A DNA stretch of 64,000 bases from Paramyrothecium sp. XJ0827 (taxonomy: Eukaryota; Ascomycota; Sordariomycetes; Hypocreales; Stachybotryaceae), in contig JAJFPB010000010.1 of assembly GCA_020881915.1 (NCBI GenBank), forward strand, positions 1,984,001 through 2,048,000, in the 5' to 3' direction. Made by a program: the position numbers and the translations under genes. This document shows positions 34,202 to 44,867 of the stretch, one piece after another (the stretch's first letter is position 1; each line of letters begins with the position of its first letter). The notes below the pieces were generated by a model. The model made no database searches. It saw only the letters and a list, made by a program, of their open reading frames with translations, and was not told the DNA's origin.

Positions 34202-35244
34202 ATGGACCCCTACTCTGCCGAGGGCGAATTGATCAACATCCACAACCATTTCCACCAGGGTCAATACCAGGAGGTTGTTGACTTTGACACGTCCTCCTTT
34301 TCCCCCGAGAACGCCGTGCCGGCCCAGGTCCTGGTCCTGAGGGCCCGCATCGCCCTAGGCCAAGCGGAGGATGTCCTGGCCGAAGTAAAAGGGGAGAAGG
34401 AGCCCGAGCTGGAGGTCATTGGCGCCTTTGCCGAGCACACCCTGGGCAAGACCGAATCCGCTGTCAAGACGGTTGAGAAGCTCGCTTCATCCGCCGCCGA
34501 CAATGCCACTGTCCAGGTTATAGGGGGTATCGTCCTCCAGGCCGCAGGAAAGTCCGAGGAGGCCCTGGCCCTGCTCTCGCAGCACCAGGCAAGCCGTACG
34601 TCCATGTGCTCCGCGCAAACTGCTACAAACTGGAACTGATAGAGTCGTGCAGTGGAGGCCGTCGCGTTGATTACCCAGATCCACCTGCAACAGAACCGAA
34701 CCGACCTCGCCGTGAAGGAGGTCAGTGCTGCTCGGAGATGGGCACAGGACAGCCTGCTGGTGAACCTGGCTGAATCTTGGGTTGGTGTCAGACTGGTAAG
34801 TGTCGTCACATTGCCAACTCCATGCAATGCTAACCAGCCTCGTAGGGCGGTGAGAGCTACCAACAAGCTTTCTACGTATTCGAAGAGCTCGCGCAAGCCC
34901 CCTCCACCTCGTCGATCCGAAGTCTCGTCTCCCAAGCAGTTTGCGAGCTGCACCTCGGCCGAACAGAGGAGGCCCAGGCCGCTCTCGAGCAGGCGTTGCA
35001 AAAGGACCCCAACTACGCCGAGGCCATCGCCAACACCCTCGTGCTGACTGTCGTGACCGGAAACGACCCCACAGCTCTCGCCGAGTACGTCGCGAGCCCG
35101 CATCCCCTGCAGAATCCAAGACTGACGTGTGCTAGGTCGCTGAAGAAGGTCGCCCCCAAGCACCAGCTCTTGGCGGACCTGGAGGAGAAGAGTGACCTGT
35201 TTGACAAGGCCGCCACCAAGCATAGCCCCAAGGTTTCGGCGTAA
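34202..35244 (+). CDS. SEC28: Coatomer epsilon subunit (epsilon-COP)
   Basis: Four exons, 34202-34595, 34653-34795, 34846-35084 and 35136-35244, encode 294 residues. The tetratricopeptide-like helical array is recognisable: YSAEGELINIHNHFHQGQY, ALGQAEDVLAEVKG, IVLQAAGKSEEALALLSQH, VALITQIHLQQNRTDLAVKE, and finally CELHLGRTEEAQAALEQAL with the ending FDKAATKHSPKVSA. Epsilon-COP stabilises alpha-COP in the COPI coat that returns proteins from Golgi to ER. The last intron is 51 bp and a multiple of three, so its retention would add 17 codons without a stop; splicing gives the family-like ALAESLKKVAPKHQLL. The length is typical. Confidence 0.92.
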
Positions 35245-35968
35245 TGATATGTTGCTTGTGGCAGGGGTAGAACGATTATCATGACTGGCGCAAGGCTGTT
35301 AGACAGTTTGGAGATATCACTGAGCAAGAATTGATTTCATTTTCACCACTTTGGAGGGGCCATCATAGTTCTGGACACATTCTCCAGCAACAGACAGGGG
35401 AGGGATGGTGTCAAAAGTATCCTGATATTATATGCTTGCGCCCCGGCCAATCTTTTATATCCTTACTTGGGCTTGTAAGGTTCTCCAACAACACAATGTT
35501 TCAGTTACCAATCCGCTATACGAGTCGCTAGCTCTGGAGTTTGCCACGGACAACGCACTTGTTGGTGGGGAGTGAGCTCTAGCACAACCCCCCAGCTTTA
35601 CAGGTAATTTTTCAGTCTTTGCCACGGACAATGAATTTCTCGGCATCCTTCCGCCGGCGCAATGGTGATTGTCTCTCTTTCATCCCATTTCGCAGCTGCT
35701 GGAAAAAGTCGTCTTCTCCCACAGTGCAGGGTGGGTATGGAAATTTTGTCCTCGAAAGCTGTGTATCGCCCTGCTCTGGCAAGACTACGCGGTTTGAAGG
35801 CTTCCTGGAAGCTCAGTTAAAACATGAAAAGATCGCCAGGGTCATATGGGAGACCTCTTACCATATAGGATCCATTTCAGGAGGTGGAGTAGGGTGGCCA
35901 TAGTAAACTCCAGAGGCACCGGCTTCCAGCTCTTCTTCGGATATCCATAGAACTGATCGAACGTGGCT
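35245..35968. other. Convergent spacer
   Basis: Between epsilon-COP (plus) and the hypothetical minus-strand gene. A 94-codon plus-strand frame at 35619 has no recognisable features. Nothing else seen. Confidence 0.45.
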
Positions 35969-36643
35969 CTAGAACGCTTTCACTTCAACGGAAGTCCGTA
36001 AGGGCTGGCTCTGTAATTCCTGCTCCGGGCCATGCCGTCCGGACGATGGAGAGGAAACCTGGTCGTGAATTGGGCGGCCCGCATCTACCATGATTGTGTC
36101 CTCAATGCGTGTTGCTCTGCCTTCTGTTGAGTAGCACGCATCTTCGCCATCCTGGCTTTTAGGCCCCAGAGAAGAGGCATGACTGCTCCTCAGAGATGAT
36201 GTAGCGTTTGTCTCGCATGTTTTCGGCGGATTTTCATCGAGACATCTACCAAGCGGACGATCCGTGAAATAACTGCGATATCTGAGGAGCGTCAGGGAGT
36301 ACTCCTCAATATCAGATGCGGCCGGTGCAGCGGAGGGGGTCTGCAATGAGACAGCCCCAGACGGCGAGGGCGTGATTCTTGTGTAGCCACGCGGTGAATC
36401 CGCTTGGTTGGATTTAACAGAGCCAGCGTTACCTGGAGACGATTCTATCCATGCAACGATGGACTTGACAGAACGGCTCCCCGTGAGCGTGACTTCCTGA
36501 AGCGTAGGCTGGCGTGATGGTGAAACTCGACAGCCAAGGTTGGAGGAGAAGCTGCTGGGCAGCCCCTTGAGCTCGCGCTTCCGGTTCATGACGCCTTCGT
36601 CCCCGGGCCTGTCCCTGAAGCCGCGCCCAGGTGAGAGCTCCAT
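35969..36643 (-). CDS. Hypothetical protein, 5' end uncertain
   Basis: Not recognised. From the ATG at 36643 the frame gives 224 residues, but it stays open upstream to about 36747, directly after a TAG that could be a splice acceptor, so an earlier exon is likely. Segments with protein-like order are RDRPGDEGVMNRKRELKGLP, SRSVKSIVAWIESSPG and EEYSLTLLRYRSYFTDRPL. The rest is Ser/Pro-rich and disordered. The ordered pieces look like short conserved motifs in a scaffold or regulator rather than an enzyme. No signal peptide or membrane segment. It could also be a chance frame, but its length and composition argue for a real gene. Confidence 0.5.
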   Translation of the reverse strand: MELSPGRGFRDRPGDEGVMNRKRELKGLPSSFSSNLGCRVSPSRQPTLQEVTLTGSRSVKSIVAWIESSPGNAGSVKSNQADSPRGYTRITPSPSGAVSLQTPSAAPAASDIEEYSLTLLRYRSYFTDRPLGRCLDENPPKTCETNATSSLRSSHASSLGPKSQDGEDACYSTEGRATRIEDTIMVDAGRPIHDQVSSPSSGRHGPEQELQSQPLRTSVEVKAF

Positions 36644-37356
36644 CTGTCTAGGCACCGGGGTCGACACTTTTGGCAAAGATGGTGCCTTGACGTAGCCAAG
36701 GAGTGAATGCGTGAAGTCAAGAAGAAAGACGGGAACAGGGCGAAAAGGCTATCGAGGTGAACAGCTGACATATGTAGCCAGCCGTCAAGCTGACAGCCAG
36801 CTGAGAAGGCATCTTGAGGCGATCTGAGCAGAGGGTGAGTCGTAGGTGGTGCGACAGTTCCGGCTCGCCGCAGCCAATCTCCCACGGCAGGATGAATTCG
36901 ACTGGTGCAGTGGATCCTGGCCATGGAAATTGTATCACGGATCTGCTACACAGGTCGAATATCTTATTTCACCATCCCGATCCGCTGACACGAGACGGCG
37001 AGCCGGGTCCCTCACATTGCATAATCTTTTCACAGTACGAACAAATGGAACAGAAAGAAGTCCTTGAAATGGATCGTGAAGACCGCCTCAATCATGTTGG
37101 AGCTATGATCGACTAAGAATGCCCAAAAAATCTATTCTCATCTATCCGTCCCACACGTCGCCATCACACCGCCGGATGTTGTGGCACACGTATCGTCAAC
37201 GCGGTGCCGCGGCCCCGCCCGAACGCCGTCCTTGACTCGGCATTGTCATCCTCTTGCTCGTGCGATTTTTTTGAAATTTTGTTCCAATGAATGGTTGTTT
37301 TTTTTTGGTCGTACCGCTCATTACGCATACGAGGGCAAGTTCAACTTGAAAACCGC
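36644..37356. other. Region upstream of the hypothetical gene
   Basis: May contain an unassigned 5' exon of the minus-strand hypothetical gene: an ATG-initiated minus frame runs from 36924 to 36586, overlapping in another frame. The remainder up to MBF1 includes its 3' UTR and a T-run near 37300. Confidence 0.35.
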
Positions 37357-37937
37357 TCATTTCTTCTTGTTGGGGAACTTGGGGGCGCCAATGTCGTTGC
37401 CACGCAGCTTCACATTGAGGACGCGCTCCATGTTGGACAGGACCTTCTGGTCGGGCGTTGCGGTTCCCCTCTCGAAGTCGGCGACGACGCCCTGTGTGGT
37501 GTTGCACTTGGTGGCCAGGTCCTTCTGGGTCATCTTGGGCTCCATCTTCTGGCGGGCCTGGGAGATGACATCACCGACCTCCTTGCCGACGGTATTGGGC
37601 TTGATGATGTCGTCTGATCGGTCGACCTTGGTCAGACGCTGACCCTCCACGCCTGAGGCCTATCGGGCAAGAAAAAGTCAGCAGCTGTGTTTTGGGGCCG
37701 GAGGTCGCAGCGAGAAGTGGGAAACTCCCCGACGCAGACCGGCTTCACTCATCATTGCGGGCAATAGTAACATACGGCGTTGGCGCTGGCGTACTTCTTC
37801 TCGGTAGCGAGAATGCCACCGGTTCGCTGAGCAGCGTTCAGCGCGCTCTTGCCACGGACGACGGTCTCGCGCTGGGCGTTGCCAGGTCCGCGGACCTTGC
37901 TGCCAATCTTGGTGGCGCTGTCCCAGTCTTCCGACAT
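37357..37937 (-). CDS. MBF1: Multiprotein-bridging factor 1
   Basis: Two exons on the minus strand, 37937-37776 and 37659-37357, encode 154 residues. The N-terminal MBF1 domain starts [17 protein letters not shown] and continues over the intron through [20 protein letters not shown]. The C-terminal Cro-type helix-turn-helix reads [56 protein letters not shown], ending KFPNKKK. MBF1 links TBP to bZIP activators and, in yeast, also limits ribosomal frameshifting at stalled ribosomes. The 116-bp intron is in phase 0. A second ATG-less start option does not exist in this frame. Confidence 0.95.
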
Positions 37938-39158
37938 GTTGAAAGAATAGGCGGGGTTGGCTGAAATCGAGTAAGAGGGCTATGCGTTCGTGTTGAGGTC
38001 GGAGTCCTTCGTGAACACGGGGTGGAGATGCGGTTGGTGAGGGTGAAGTGGTCGGCTATGAAAAAAGGAAGAAACTCCAAAGGAAACGGTAGTGCTCGTG
38101 TGCCCTTTGATCGTGAGCAAACGGGTCGGGTCAGTGGCGCTTCGCCTTAGATAACTGGGGAAGATGATGGAATCGGTGGAGGGGCTTAGGCCTGACTCAA
38201 CCGGCGGGAGAGGGTTGAGCGTGGGGCGAAGCGCTTGGTACCGAAGGGTAAGCACAGGGTCCGCCGCCGTGTTAGTAAACAATGTATCCAGGAACAGCGT
38301 AAGAGCCGCAAGAATCTCGAGATGTTCGCCTCATTGCGGTTAGCCTGCTTGTAACGACCTTTGGGGAGCGTAATGTGGTGGCAGGTATTCGAATTTCCCA
38401 CGACAAGGCGCCATCTTTATCTGGAGAGGACTTCGTTGCTCAACCATAGCCTTAACCAGGTCTTTCACAAGGTACCGTTGCTGCTATCTCTGTCGCTCTT
38501 CTTCCGGTGCAATTTTTCCACGCCTGCAATGGTCTACCTACCCTATATTCCGACTTAGGGGCGAGTTGCCTGACACGTCTCCGACGACCAGCGGGAGCCA
38601 TCAAGTCTTGGTAAGGTACCTGAATCACGTTTCCTGCCATGGTTTGAATGAAAATAAAGAAAGGAAACCCCGTTATATGAATTGTGAATAAGTGACGAGT
38701 AGAGTGGATCAAGAAGGCTAAAGTTGAGCATCGTGTCTTTTTCTAGCCAGTCCGAACTCCGCGAATTGCCAAGCACTGAAATGCATGTTGCTTCGACACA
38801 AATCATGCTTGTGATCCTGCAGAGTGTAACACAACAGGCTCGCCAGTTTCTTCGACGAGTGATGTGCCAATGTGACCCAATTGATATCGTCGCAATTGCC
38901 ACCGAGCGGCCGCAAGCCGACCTCTCCAGAGCTGGTCAAGCAAGGTTATCTTTATCTTGTCGTGTATTATTCAGTCTTGGCCACCCCATGCGACTCCAGC
39001 TTCCAGATAGATCGAAACTGTCGTCAACAATGCGACCCTGAAAATCCTTGCTGGCAGGGCACCCCGGCGGTCACGGCGATCGGTGCAAGATTGGCAGGTC
39101 TGATGTGATATCACCACATCCGTCGGATCAAGTAAGACAACGAGCCCATGATTTGAAA

Positions 39159-39200
39159 GGTACGGCGAGGTAAGGTAAGGTAGTAAGGTAGCCTGGTACC
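39159..39200. repeat. AAGGTA short tandem motif cluster
   Basis: Repeated GGTAAGGTA/AGTAAGGTA units flanked by GGTAC on both sides. Related units recur near 39395-39420 and, on the other strand, at 53093-53155. Confidence 0.6.
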
Positions 39201-39983
39201 GTTTCGCTTGCTTCACGATGATGTATTGCACTGTGCCTCCCGGCCGGCCTTATGCAAACCCCAACGCCTTTGTGCATAATAACGGGTCCGTGTATCGGAC
39301 GTCTGATTGCCCCTCCAGTCTGATACCCCGCAGCTTTTCCACATTGATGCAGCAGAAGCTCGTAACTGGCAGATAACCAACACATAAACTAAGGTAGCTG
39401 ATGCGGTGGTAAGGTAAGGCAGGGCGCATTTTCGCCAATCTCCACTGACGTGCCACCAACTCTGGGGCCCAGAGACAGCTTGACAAATACTTCCCTGCTT
39501 GTGTTGGGTCCTCCCGTAAGATGCAGGTGATTCGGGGATACAGCCAACCCCCGACTGCCGAAGCACAACTAGGGCAGGGTAGCTTAGCTTACAGCAGGTT
39601 CTATGATTGTATTCCTTGCCTGACGAGCAGGTTGCGTGGGCTCTGATAAGCCTTACGCCTCTTGATTCCTGTAAATGATTTGAGTTTCCTTCTACGAATA
39701 GATGACCGCCTCCCAGAATGTAGCCGCCCCCCCTCTCGTCTCACTCCCTCCCGCAGCCCCTCCTGGAGCTACCCGAAAACCGGTCAAGAGACGAGGGCAG
39801 AAATGTGGACGGGGTCTGGATTTGAAATGTTTTCCCGTAGCGGCAACGAGCAAGCTACCCGCCTGCATGCCAGCGTTATTTGCCAATCAACCGTCGATCT
39901 CGAAACGCCGACCATGCGTCACTGGGCTTCGGCGACCCCACCGAGCCTTGGAGCTGGGGTGGGATATAAGAGCTTGGGTCTGG

Positions 39984-39990
39984 TATAAAA
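39984..39990 (+). promoter_or_regulatory. TATA box of the GFA-family gene
   Basis: TATAAAA lies 134 bp before the ATG at 40124, with a second weaker GATATAAG 20 bp further upstream. A pyrimidine-rich stretch then leads to the start codon, a usual fungal core-promoter layout. Confidence 0.5.
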
Positions 39991-40123
39991 GGCCCCCGCT
40001 GCGTCCCTCGTCTCGAGGTGTGCGAGCTCTTCATCTTGTTCTCACCGAAGTTCTTTCATAAGAAGCTCCTTTGCACCGCTCAACTTCTAGACAATTCTCT
40101 CTCAATCCCTTAAATCCACAAAC

Positions 40124-40777
40124 ATGCCTCTCACCGGACACTGTCTCTGCAAGGCCGTCACCTACACGGTTGACATCGACGCCCCGCTCCTGACTGGCTA
40201 TGACCACTGCGACGACTGCCAGCGTCAGTCTGGATCTACCTACTGTAAGCCGTGCTCTCAATCCTACTCCAATTGCCCGAATCCGCACTTTTTTTCCCTC
40301 CTCGCCCTCTCGGGCGTGATTGTGGAAGATACGCAAGAGTCTTGGCTGTACCCCTCCACCGAGAGTCGAGCTCCATGAGCTACCCCACCCACAGCTTCAC
40401 TAACACGAGCTACTCTGACAGCTCTCGTCGCCGTCGTTCCCAAGGACAAGCTCACCGTCAACGGTCCCCTTAAGAAGTGGGAGGGCAAGGGCTCTTCCGG
40501 CAACTCTGTTTGGCGATGGTTCTGCTCCGACTGCGGCTCCCCCATCGCCCACGATCCCGATGCCGCTCCCGAAATCATTGCTCTGAAGGGCGGTTCTCTT
40601 GACTCCGAGATCAAGAAGAACCTCAAGCCTGTTTGTCTACCCCCCACTAATACCTTTCCTGAAGTGAACCAGTAATACTAATGGCGGATTGCCTAGGACA
40701 CCGAGATCTGGACCGTCGGCAAGCTTCCGTTCTGCCAGGAGCACCTGGCCAAGCCCTTCTCTCACATGCCTGAGTAA
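40124..40777 (+). CDS. GFA/CENP-V family zinc protein
   Basis: Exons 40124-40244, 40422-40630 and 40697-40777 encode 136 residues. The fold's zinc ligands are visible: GHCLCKAVTY, YDHCDDCQRQSGS and WFCSDCGSPIAH, followed by IALKGGSLD and the closing EIWTVGKLPFCQEHL. This is the family that includes glutathione-dependent formaldehyde-activating enzyme; most fungal members are of unknown substrate, so formaldehyde activity should not be assumed. The second intron uses the rare donor GTTTGT, but both flanking frames agree with the family. A TATA box precedes the gene. Confidence 0.9.
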
Positions 40778-41204
40778 AAGGACACATACCCGCATGACGC
40801 GATAAGGTACCGGGCGGAGGTTGTATTATGGAAGATGTATTATGAGAACGAATGACGATGAAATGAGAGCTCAAGCATTGGGCCGTTCCGGGTGAAACGG
40901 GTGACCAGAACGGGTGGTGTTGATTGGCGTGCGGATGGGAAAAGTTGCGAGCAGCGGCGATTGTCGAATGAATGCATAGAACCACCAGAAAATGATATGA
41001 GTTGCAAAAACGATCAATGTCTCTCATGCATGTGAAATTGCCAATGAGAGCAAACACAGTCGGAACAGTGGAAGCTTGTTAAGAGGGATTAGTATTAATA
41101 TCTTCATCTACTCGGCCGATGCCATTCCACCCAATACTTCATGCCTGTCCCAGGCTCGTGAACTCATGATACGACATACACAGTCTCAACCGTTTTCACA
41201 CATC
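40778..41204. other. Convergent spacer
   Basis: Between the GFA gene and a GPI-anchored protein gene; AT-rich and probably two 3' UTRs. Nothing else seen. Confidence 0.5.
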
Positions 41205-41945
41205 TCAAATGGCAGCGAGAATTGCTGCACCTGCCAGGGCCATTACAAGGCCAGGGCCCTGAGTCGCAGCTGCGTTGTCGGGAGAGGTGCTTGTGGGCTC
41301 AACCTCGGTTTCGGTCGAGGTCTCCTCATCGCTTTCGTTGTCGCTTCCAGCACCAGTTGTTGAACTGGAATCTGGGGCTTCCGTGGTAGTGTCTGTTTCG
41401 TCGGCGGTGGCAGAAGTGGCAGCCCCGGTGATCCTGCCTGGCCCCTGGGTAACGGTTGGTGTGTAGTAGAGACTCACGGCGGTCTCTTCAGGAAACTGGT
41501 CGGAACTTTGCGTAGCGCCAGTTGTCGCAAAGGGAATGGCAGTCTGAGAAGATGCAAAGAGCGACCGGAAGATGGCTGTGGGAGTGCCAGTGCAAAGGGC
41601 GTTGGAGGCCGCTGACATGACCCTTTCCCAAAAGGCGTTGTCTCGCTCGCTGCGGTAGCCGTGTACGAAAAGGCAGTCCTGGCAACCATGCCAGTCTGAA
41701 AAGTAGCTGCCGCTGCACATACACTGGGCATGGGCGTCGTAGTCAATGCTGTCGGTTCCGTTGGGTTCGCAAAGGCTCTCAATCACCCCAATCTGAATGC
41801 AGGGTGGCACGGTGCCGTCGCCCTCAAATTCCGGATAGCAGTCGGGAGGAGCAGTTTCCGTGTCATTCTGACGGGTAACCAGTTGTGCTGAGGCAGCGGG
41901 CAGCAGAGCCGCAGTGGCAATGGCGAAGAAGACCGAGTTTCTCAT
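41205..41945 (-). CDS. Cys-containing GPI-anchored surface protein
   Basis: An intronless frame of 246 residues. A signal peptide (MRNSVFFAIATAALLPAASA) leads into a mature region with about eight cysteines in residues 36-118, for example CYPEFEGDGTVPPCIQIG, QCMCSGSYFSDWHGCQDCLF and ALCTGTPTAIF. Residues about 150-225 are Ser/Thr/Glu-rich, as in glycosylated wall spacers. The C-terminus has a short hydrophobic tail (GLVMALAGAAILAAI) after Ser/Asn residues, typical of GPI attachment. I do not recognise a named family; secreted proteins of this layout are common in filamentous fungi. Function unknown, with a cell-wall location inferred. Confidence 0.8.
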   Translation of the reverse strand: MRNSVFFAIATAALLPAASAQLVTRQNDTETAPPDCYPEFEGDGTVPPCIQIGVIESLCEPNGTDSIDYDAHAQCMCSGSYFSDWHGCQDCLFVHGYRSERDNAFWERVMSAASNALCTGTPTAIFRSLFASSQTAIPFATTGATQSSDQFPEETAVSLYYTPTVTQGPGRITGAATSATADETDTTTEAPDSSSTTGAGSDNESDEETSTETEVEPTSTSPDNAAATQGPGLVMALAGAAILAAI

Positions 41946-43004
41946 GATGGTTGCTGATGTTGCTCGGATGTGATACTGGAAAAATGCTTCAAGTGTTCTT
42001 GAACGGGGACTCCAAGAAAAGAGTTATCAATGGAGAGCACAGAGTTTGGAGATGGAGATAAACACTCGGTGTACAGCTATGGGAACGGAAATGCGAGAAA
42101 AAAGAAGAACAAGAAGCGAAATTGCGAGAGGGGTGACGATGCAGGTCAAGAGGTGACTCCTCCGAATCGAGAGGCAAGAATGATCTTGGCAGCAGCCTTC
42201 CGATCACAACAAGGCAAGGTAGGGAACCAAATGTAAGGTGGAGTCAATCGCGACCGCCACAAACATGGGAAAGGAAAGCGAAGAGCACGATGGGCGTATT
42301 TCCTCCATTCACATCGAGGCCTGACAAGCTTGTCGGTCGCGTGAGATTCTGTTCGCGCCGTCTCCGCCCACGTCACACTCTTGGCGCGGAGCAGGATTAC
42401 CACATAAAGAAGCACTCGAGAGGCTCTTCCAGTGTCTGGCAGCCTGCAGAGTACGCGAAATTACAACACCATGGCTTATCTCACCCCCGAAGCCGTCGTG
42501 GTCGTACCATGCATGCAGCGGGTTACGCGGCTTGCTGTTCCTGCAGCAGGACTCTCCGTTCCGGTTGGGTGGGGGAACTGTTGGAAATGAGTGATGTCAG
42601 GGATCATGATGGGGAATACTCACTCTGGGGTTGCCTTGTTAACTGCATTCGGGTTGGTGCGCCATAGATCCCATGCCTTTTATTGAAATCCGTCTCGTCA
42701 CATTCGTCTTGCGTTCTCGTTCGTTAGTGGACATTGCCGAAGGACCGAAGAGCCATCAAGAGTTCAGTTAGTACCATACAGGCACGATGTTCCTTTCGAG
42801 TATAAGATCCTATGCTTCTGCCAATGCCTGTAGCTATAACTCCATTTGTTCATCGCAAGCACTATAATGCCTTCCCATACATGTGTAACTAGCAGGCCGT
42901 TGCTCTCCTTCGTTGTTTAACCATTCTTCTATATCATTCCTCATATGCATTTTTGTAAATCACCGGGCGCCAATAAATACCTTGCTCGTTTTAATGCCCG
43001 GCTA
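41946..43004. other. Spacer between two surface-protein genes
   Basis: Upstream of the 246-residue GPI protein and downstream of the next minus-strand gene. No credible coding frame. Confidence 0.5.
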
Positions 43005-44345
43005 TTAAATCATGATCAGCCCCATACACGACACCATCACTGCGCCAACAGCAACCAACAGGGAGGCATGACGCGCACGAGAAGCTGCCGAATCTGGGAG
43101 CTCTTTCTGGACCTGCGCCGTCTGGCTGGCCTGCGCCGAGAAGCAGCTCGCTGTGCCACATCGGTATCCGCTCGGGCAGCATCCCGCGACAGGCCCTGCT
43201 TCCGTGCCGCACATGAACCACCCCTCAGCGCATGTTGACGACGCCTGAGGCGGCACGTCCGTCGCTGCTACCACCACGGTTGCGCCGTCCGACACGATGG
43301 TGGTTGAGTCTTGAGGGGGACAAGAGGCCGTTTCGCAGTTGCGGTCGGTGCGACAGCACCCCCCACCGTGCGTGGCTAGGCACCCGTAGAATCCTGTCGG
43401 GCAGCCTTCCTGCGTGGGCTCCGGGGCGCTGGTCGTTTCTGGTCCAGATGTGGGCCGCCAAGGAGCGTTGCCCGTGGCAGATCCTGAAATCGTCTCCCCA
43501 TCGGATGTTGAGTCTGATTCAGAGACAGTAACGATCTCGGTGGAGGTCCTGGTAGTGGGCTCCACCGACGCTCCCCTGGTGACGGTCAGAGTGACGACGA
43601 CCGTGGACGGTTCGCCTTCAATGACCGTGGTCCTCGTGGTCGTGATTGTGTCTGGCGGCGCCTCTTCTGTTGTTGTCGCAACTTCTGTCTGCGTTGCCGT
43701 TGTTCGGCTTGGCGACGCTGACGCGCTCGGCACACCTAAGACGGTCAGTCAATCGTTCTCAAGATCAATGTGACGGTACTCACATCCAGCACCCTGGCAG
43801 ACGTAGCCAGCTATGCAGCAGCCACCTCCGAGAGTTGCCGGGCAACTAACGGCATCACTTGGGCACTCTCCAACAGCTCCTCCGCATGAACTGCCCTGCG
43901 GACAACACGCCACACCTCCAACTGTGCTGTCTTGCACACTGGTGCAATAAGTACCTTGCTGGCAGCACTTGTTCGGTGAGCCGATATCCGCACAGCTGTT
44001 CATGCCACTGGGGCAAGCAACTCTCCTTTCGAGTATGGCCAGTACCTCTGCTGCCCGGCGCAGCACGTTATCACTTGTGTCCTCGTAGTGCGGCGCGAAT
44101 GCACGCTGGAGAACGCGTGGATTTGCGCTTGAGGTGTCATCCTCTTGCGGGCTTAGTCGGACAAGCAAGGCGTCGTAAGGAGAGATGTAGGGAAGTGAGA
44201 AGGCAAGGTCCTTGGCGAGGAGCTTCTCGCCCAGATCCGGTGTCAACTTTTTGACGGCCCTGGGAGCTTCTGTATCGGCGGTGGCGACCGATATCAAGGC
44301 CAGCAATGAGATGGGTAGATTCAGGTATCTCCCAAGACCTCCCAT
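43005..44345 (-). CDS. GPI-anchored protein with four Cys-rich repeats
   Basis: Two exons on the minus strand, 44345-43784 and 43735-43005, with a 48-bp intron, encode 430 residues. After a signal peptide and a propeptide-like region (to about residue 105) come two Cys modules (CPSGMNSCADIGSPNKCCQQ, then CPSDAVSCPATLGGGCCIAG), a Thr/Ser-rich spacer, and two more (GCPTGFYGCLATHGGGCCRT and CAEGWFMCGTEAGPVAGCCP). All share the C-x5-6-C...CC...C-x4-5-C pattern. The C-terminus (LLVAVGAVMVSCMGLIMI) looks like a GPI signal. The modules loosely resemble granulin or chitin-binding cysteine knots, but I cannot assign a ligand. A wall protein is inferred. Confidence 0.82.
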
Positions 44346-44867
44346 GATTGTTCAGGTATGCAGACTTGATCTGCAGTCCAAAGGCGTAAGAATGTGATGT
44401 AAAGTGGCGGTGTTGATACCTCTAGCTGCGTATCTGCCGCCTAACACCAACGATCGGTGCCCAAAAAACAAGTCCTCTAAGACGGAGATAATGAACAGTA
44501 TTCTCGCAATACTTTAACACGTTTTATTCGCGTCAGAATTGTATCGATTTGGAGGAAGAAATAAGTCATGAAATTGAAATGCGTCCGTCCGGTTGTTTGT
44601 TTAAAGCGTTAGTCGGTGGCTGGGGGACGGCGGGTTGAACGAGCAGGGATTGGCCCCCCCGGTTCTACACTGACGTGGTTGGGATGCTATGCCATTGCAG
44701 CACCAAGTGAGGTAAGGTATTCAGGATTTATTACAAAACATATTTATTCTTATGCGGAGACCCTCATTGCTGGCATAAATGAACTACTATCCTACATGAT
44801 GTACAGACCAAATATTATACATGATAGACCGTTTCCCACTGACACTATTGTAGGTCTGCGCAAACCA
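44346..44867. other. Spacer, no gene seen
   Basis: Promoter of the four-repeat GPI protein and 3' region of the Mrm1-like gene. A 120-codon plus-strand frame at 44616 runs antisense into Mrm1 and is not accepted. Confidence 0.5.

Larger units (their letters stand above)
37938..40123. other. Long intergenic region upstream of MBF1 and the GFA gene
   Basis: Divergent spacer of 2.2 kb. It contains AAGGTA-type short repeats (39159-39200, again near 39390-39420) and a TATA box for the GFA gene at 39984. Open frames on both strands (for example 38555-38902 and 39213-39566, minus) have no domain or splice logic and are not accepted. Confidence 0.45.

Noticed and set aside
34261..35223. A 320-codon minus-strand frame
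   Set aside because: Antisense to all exons of epsilon-COP, which is strongly supported.
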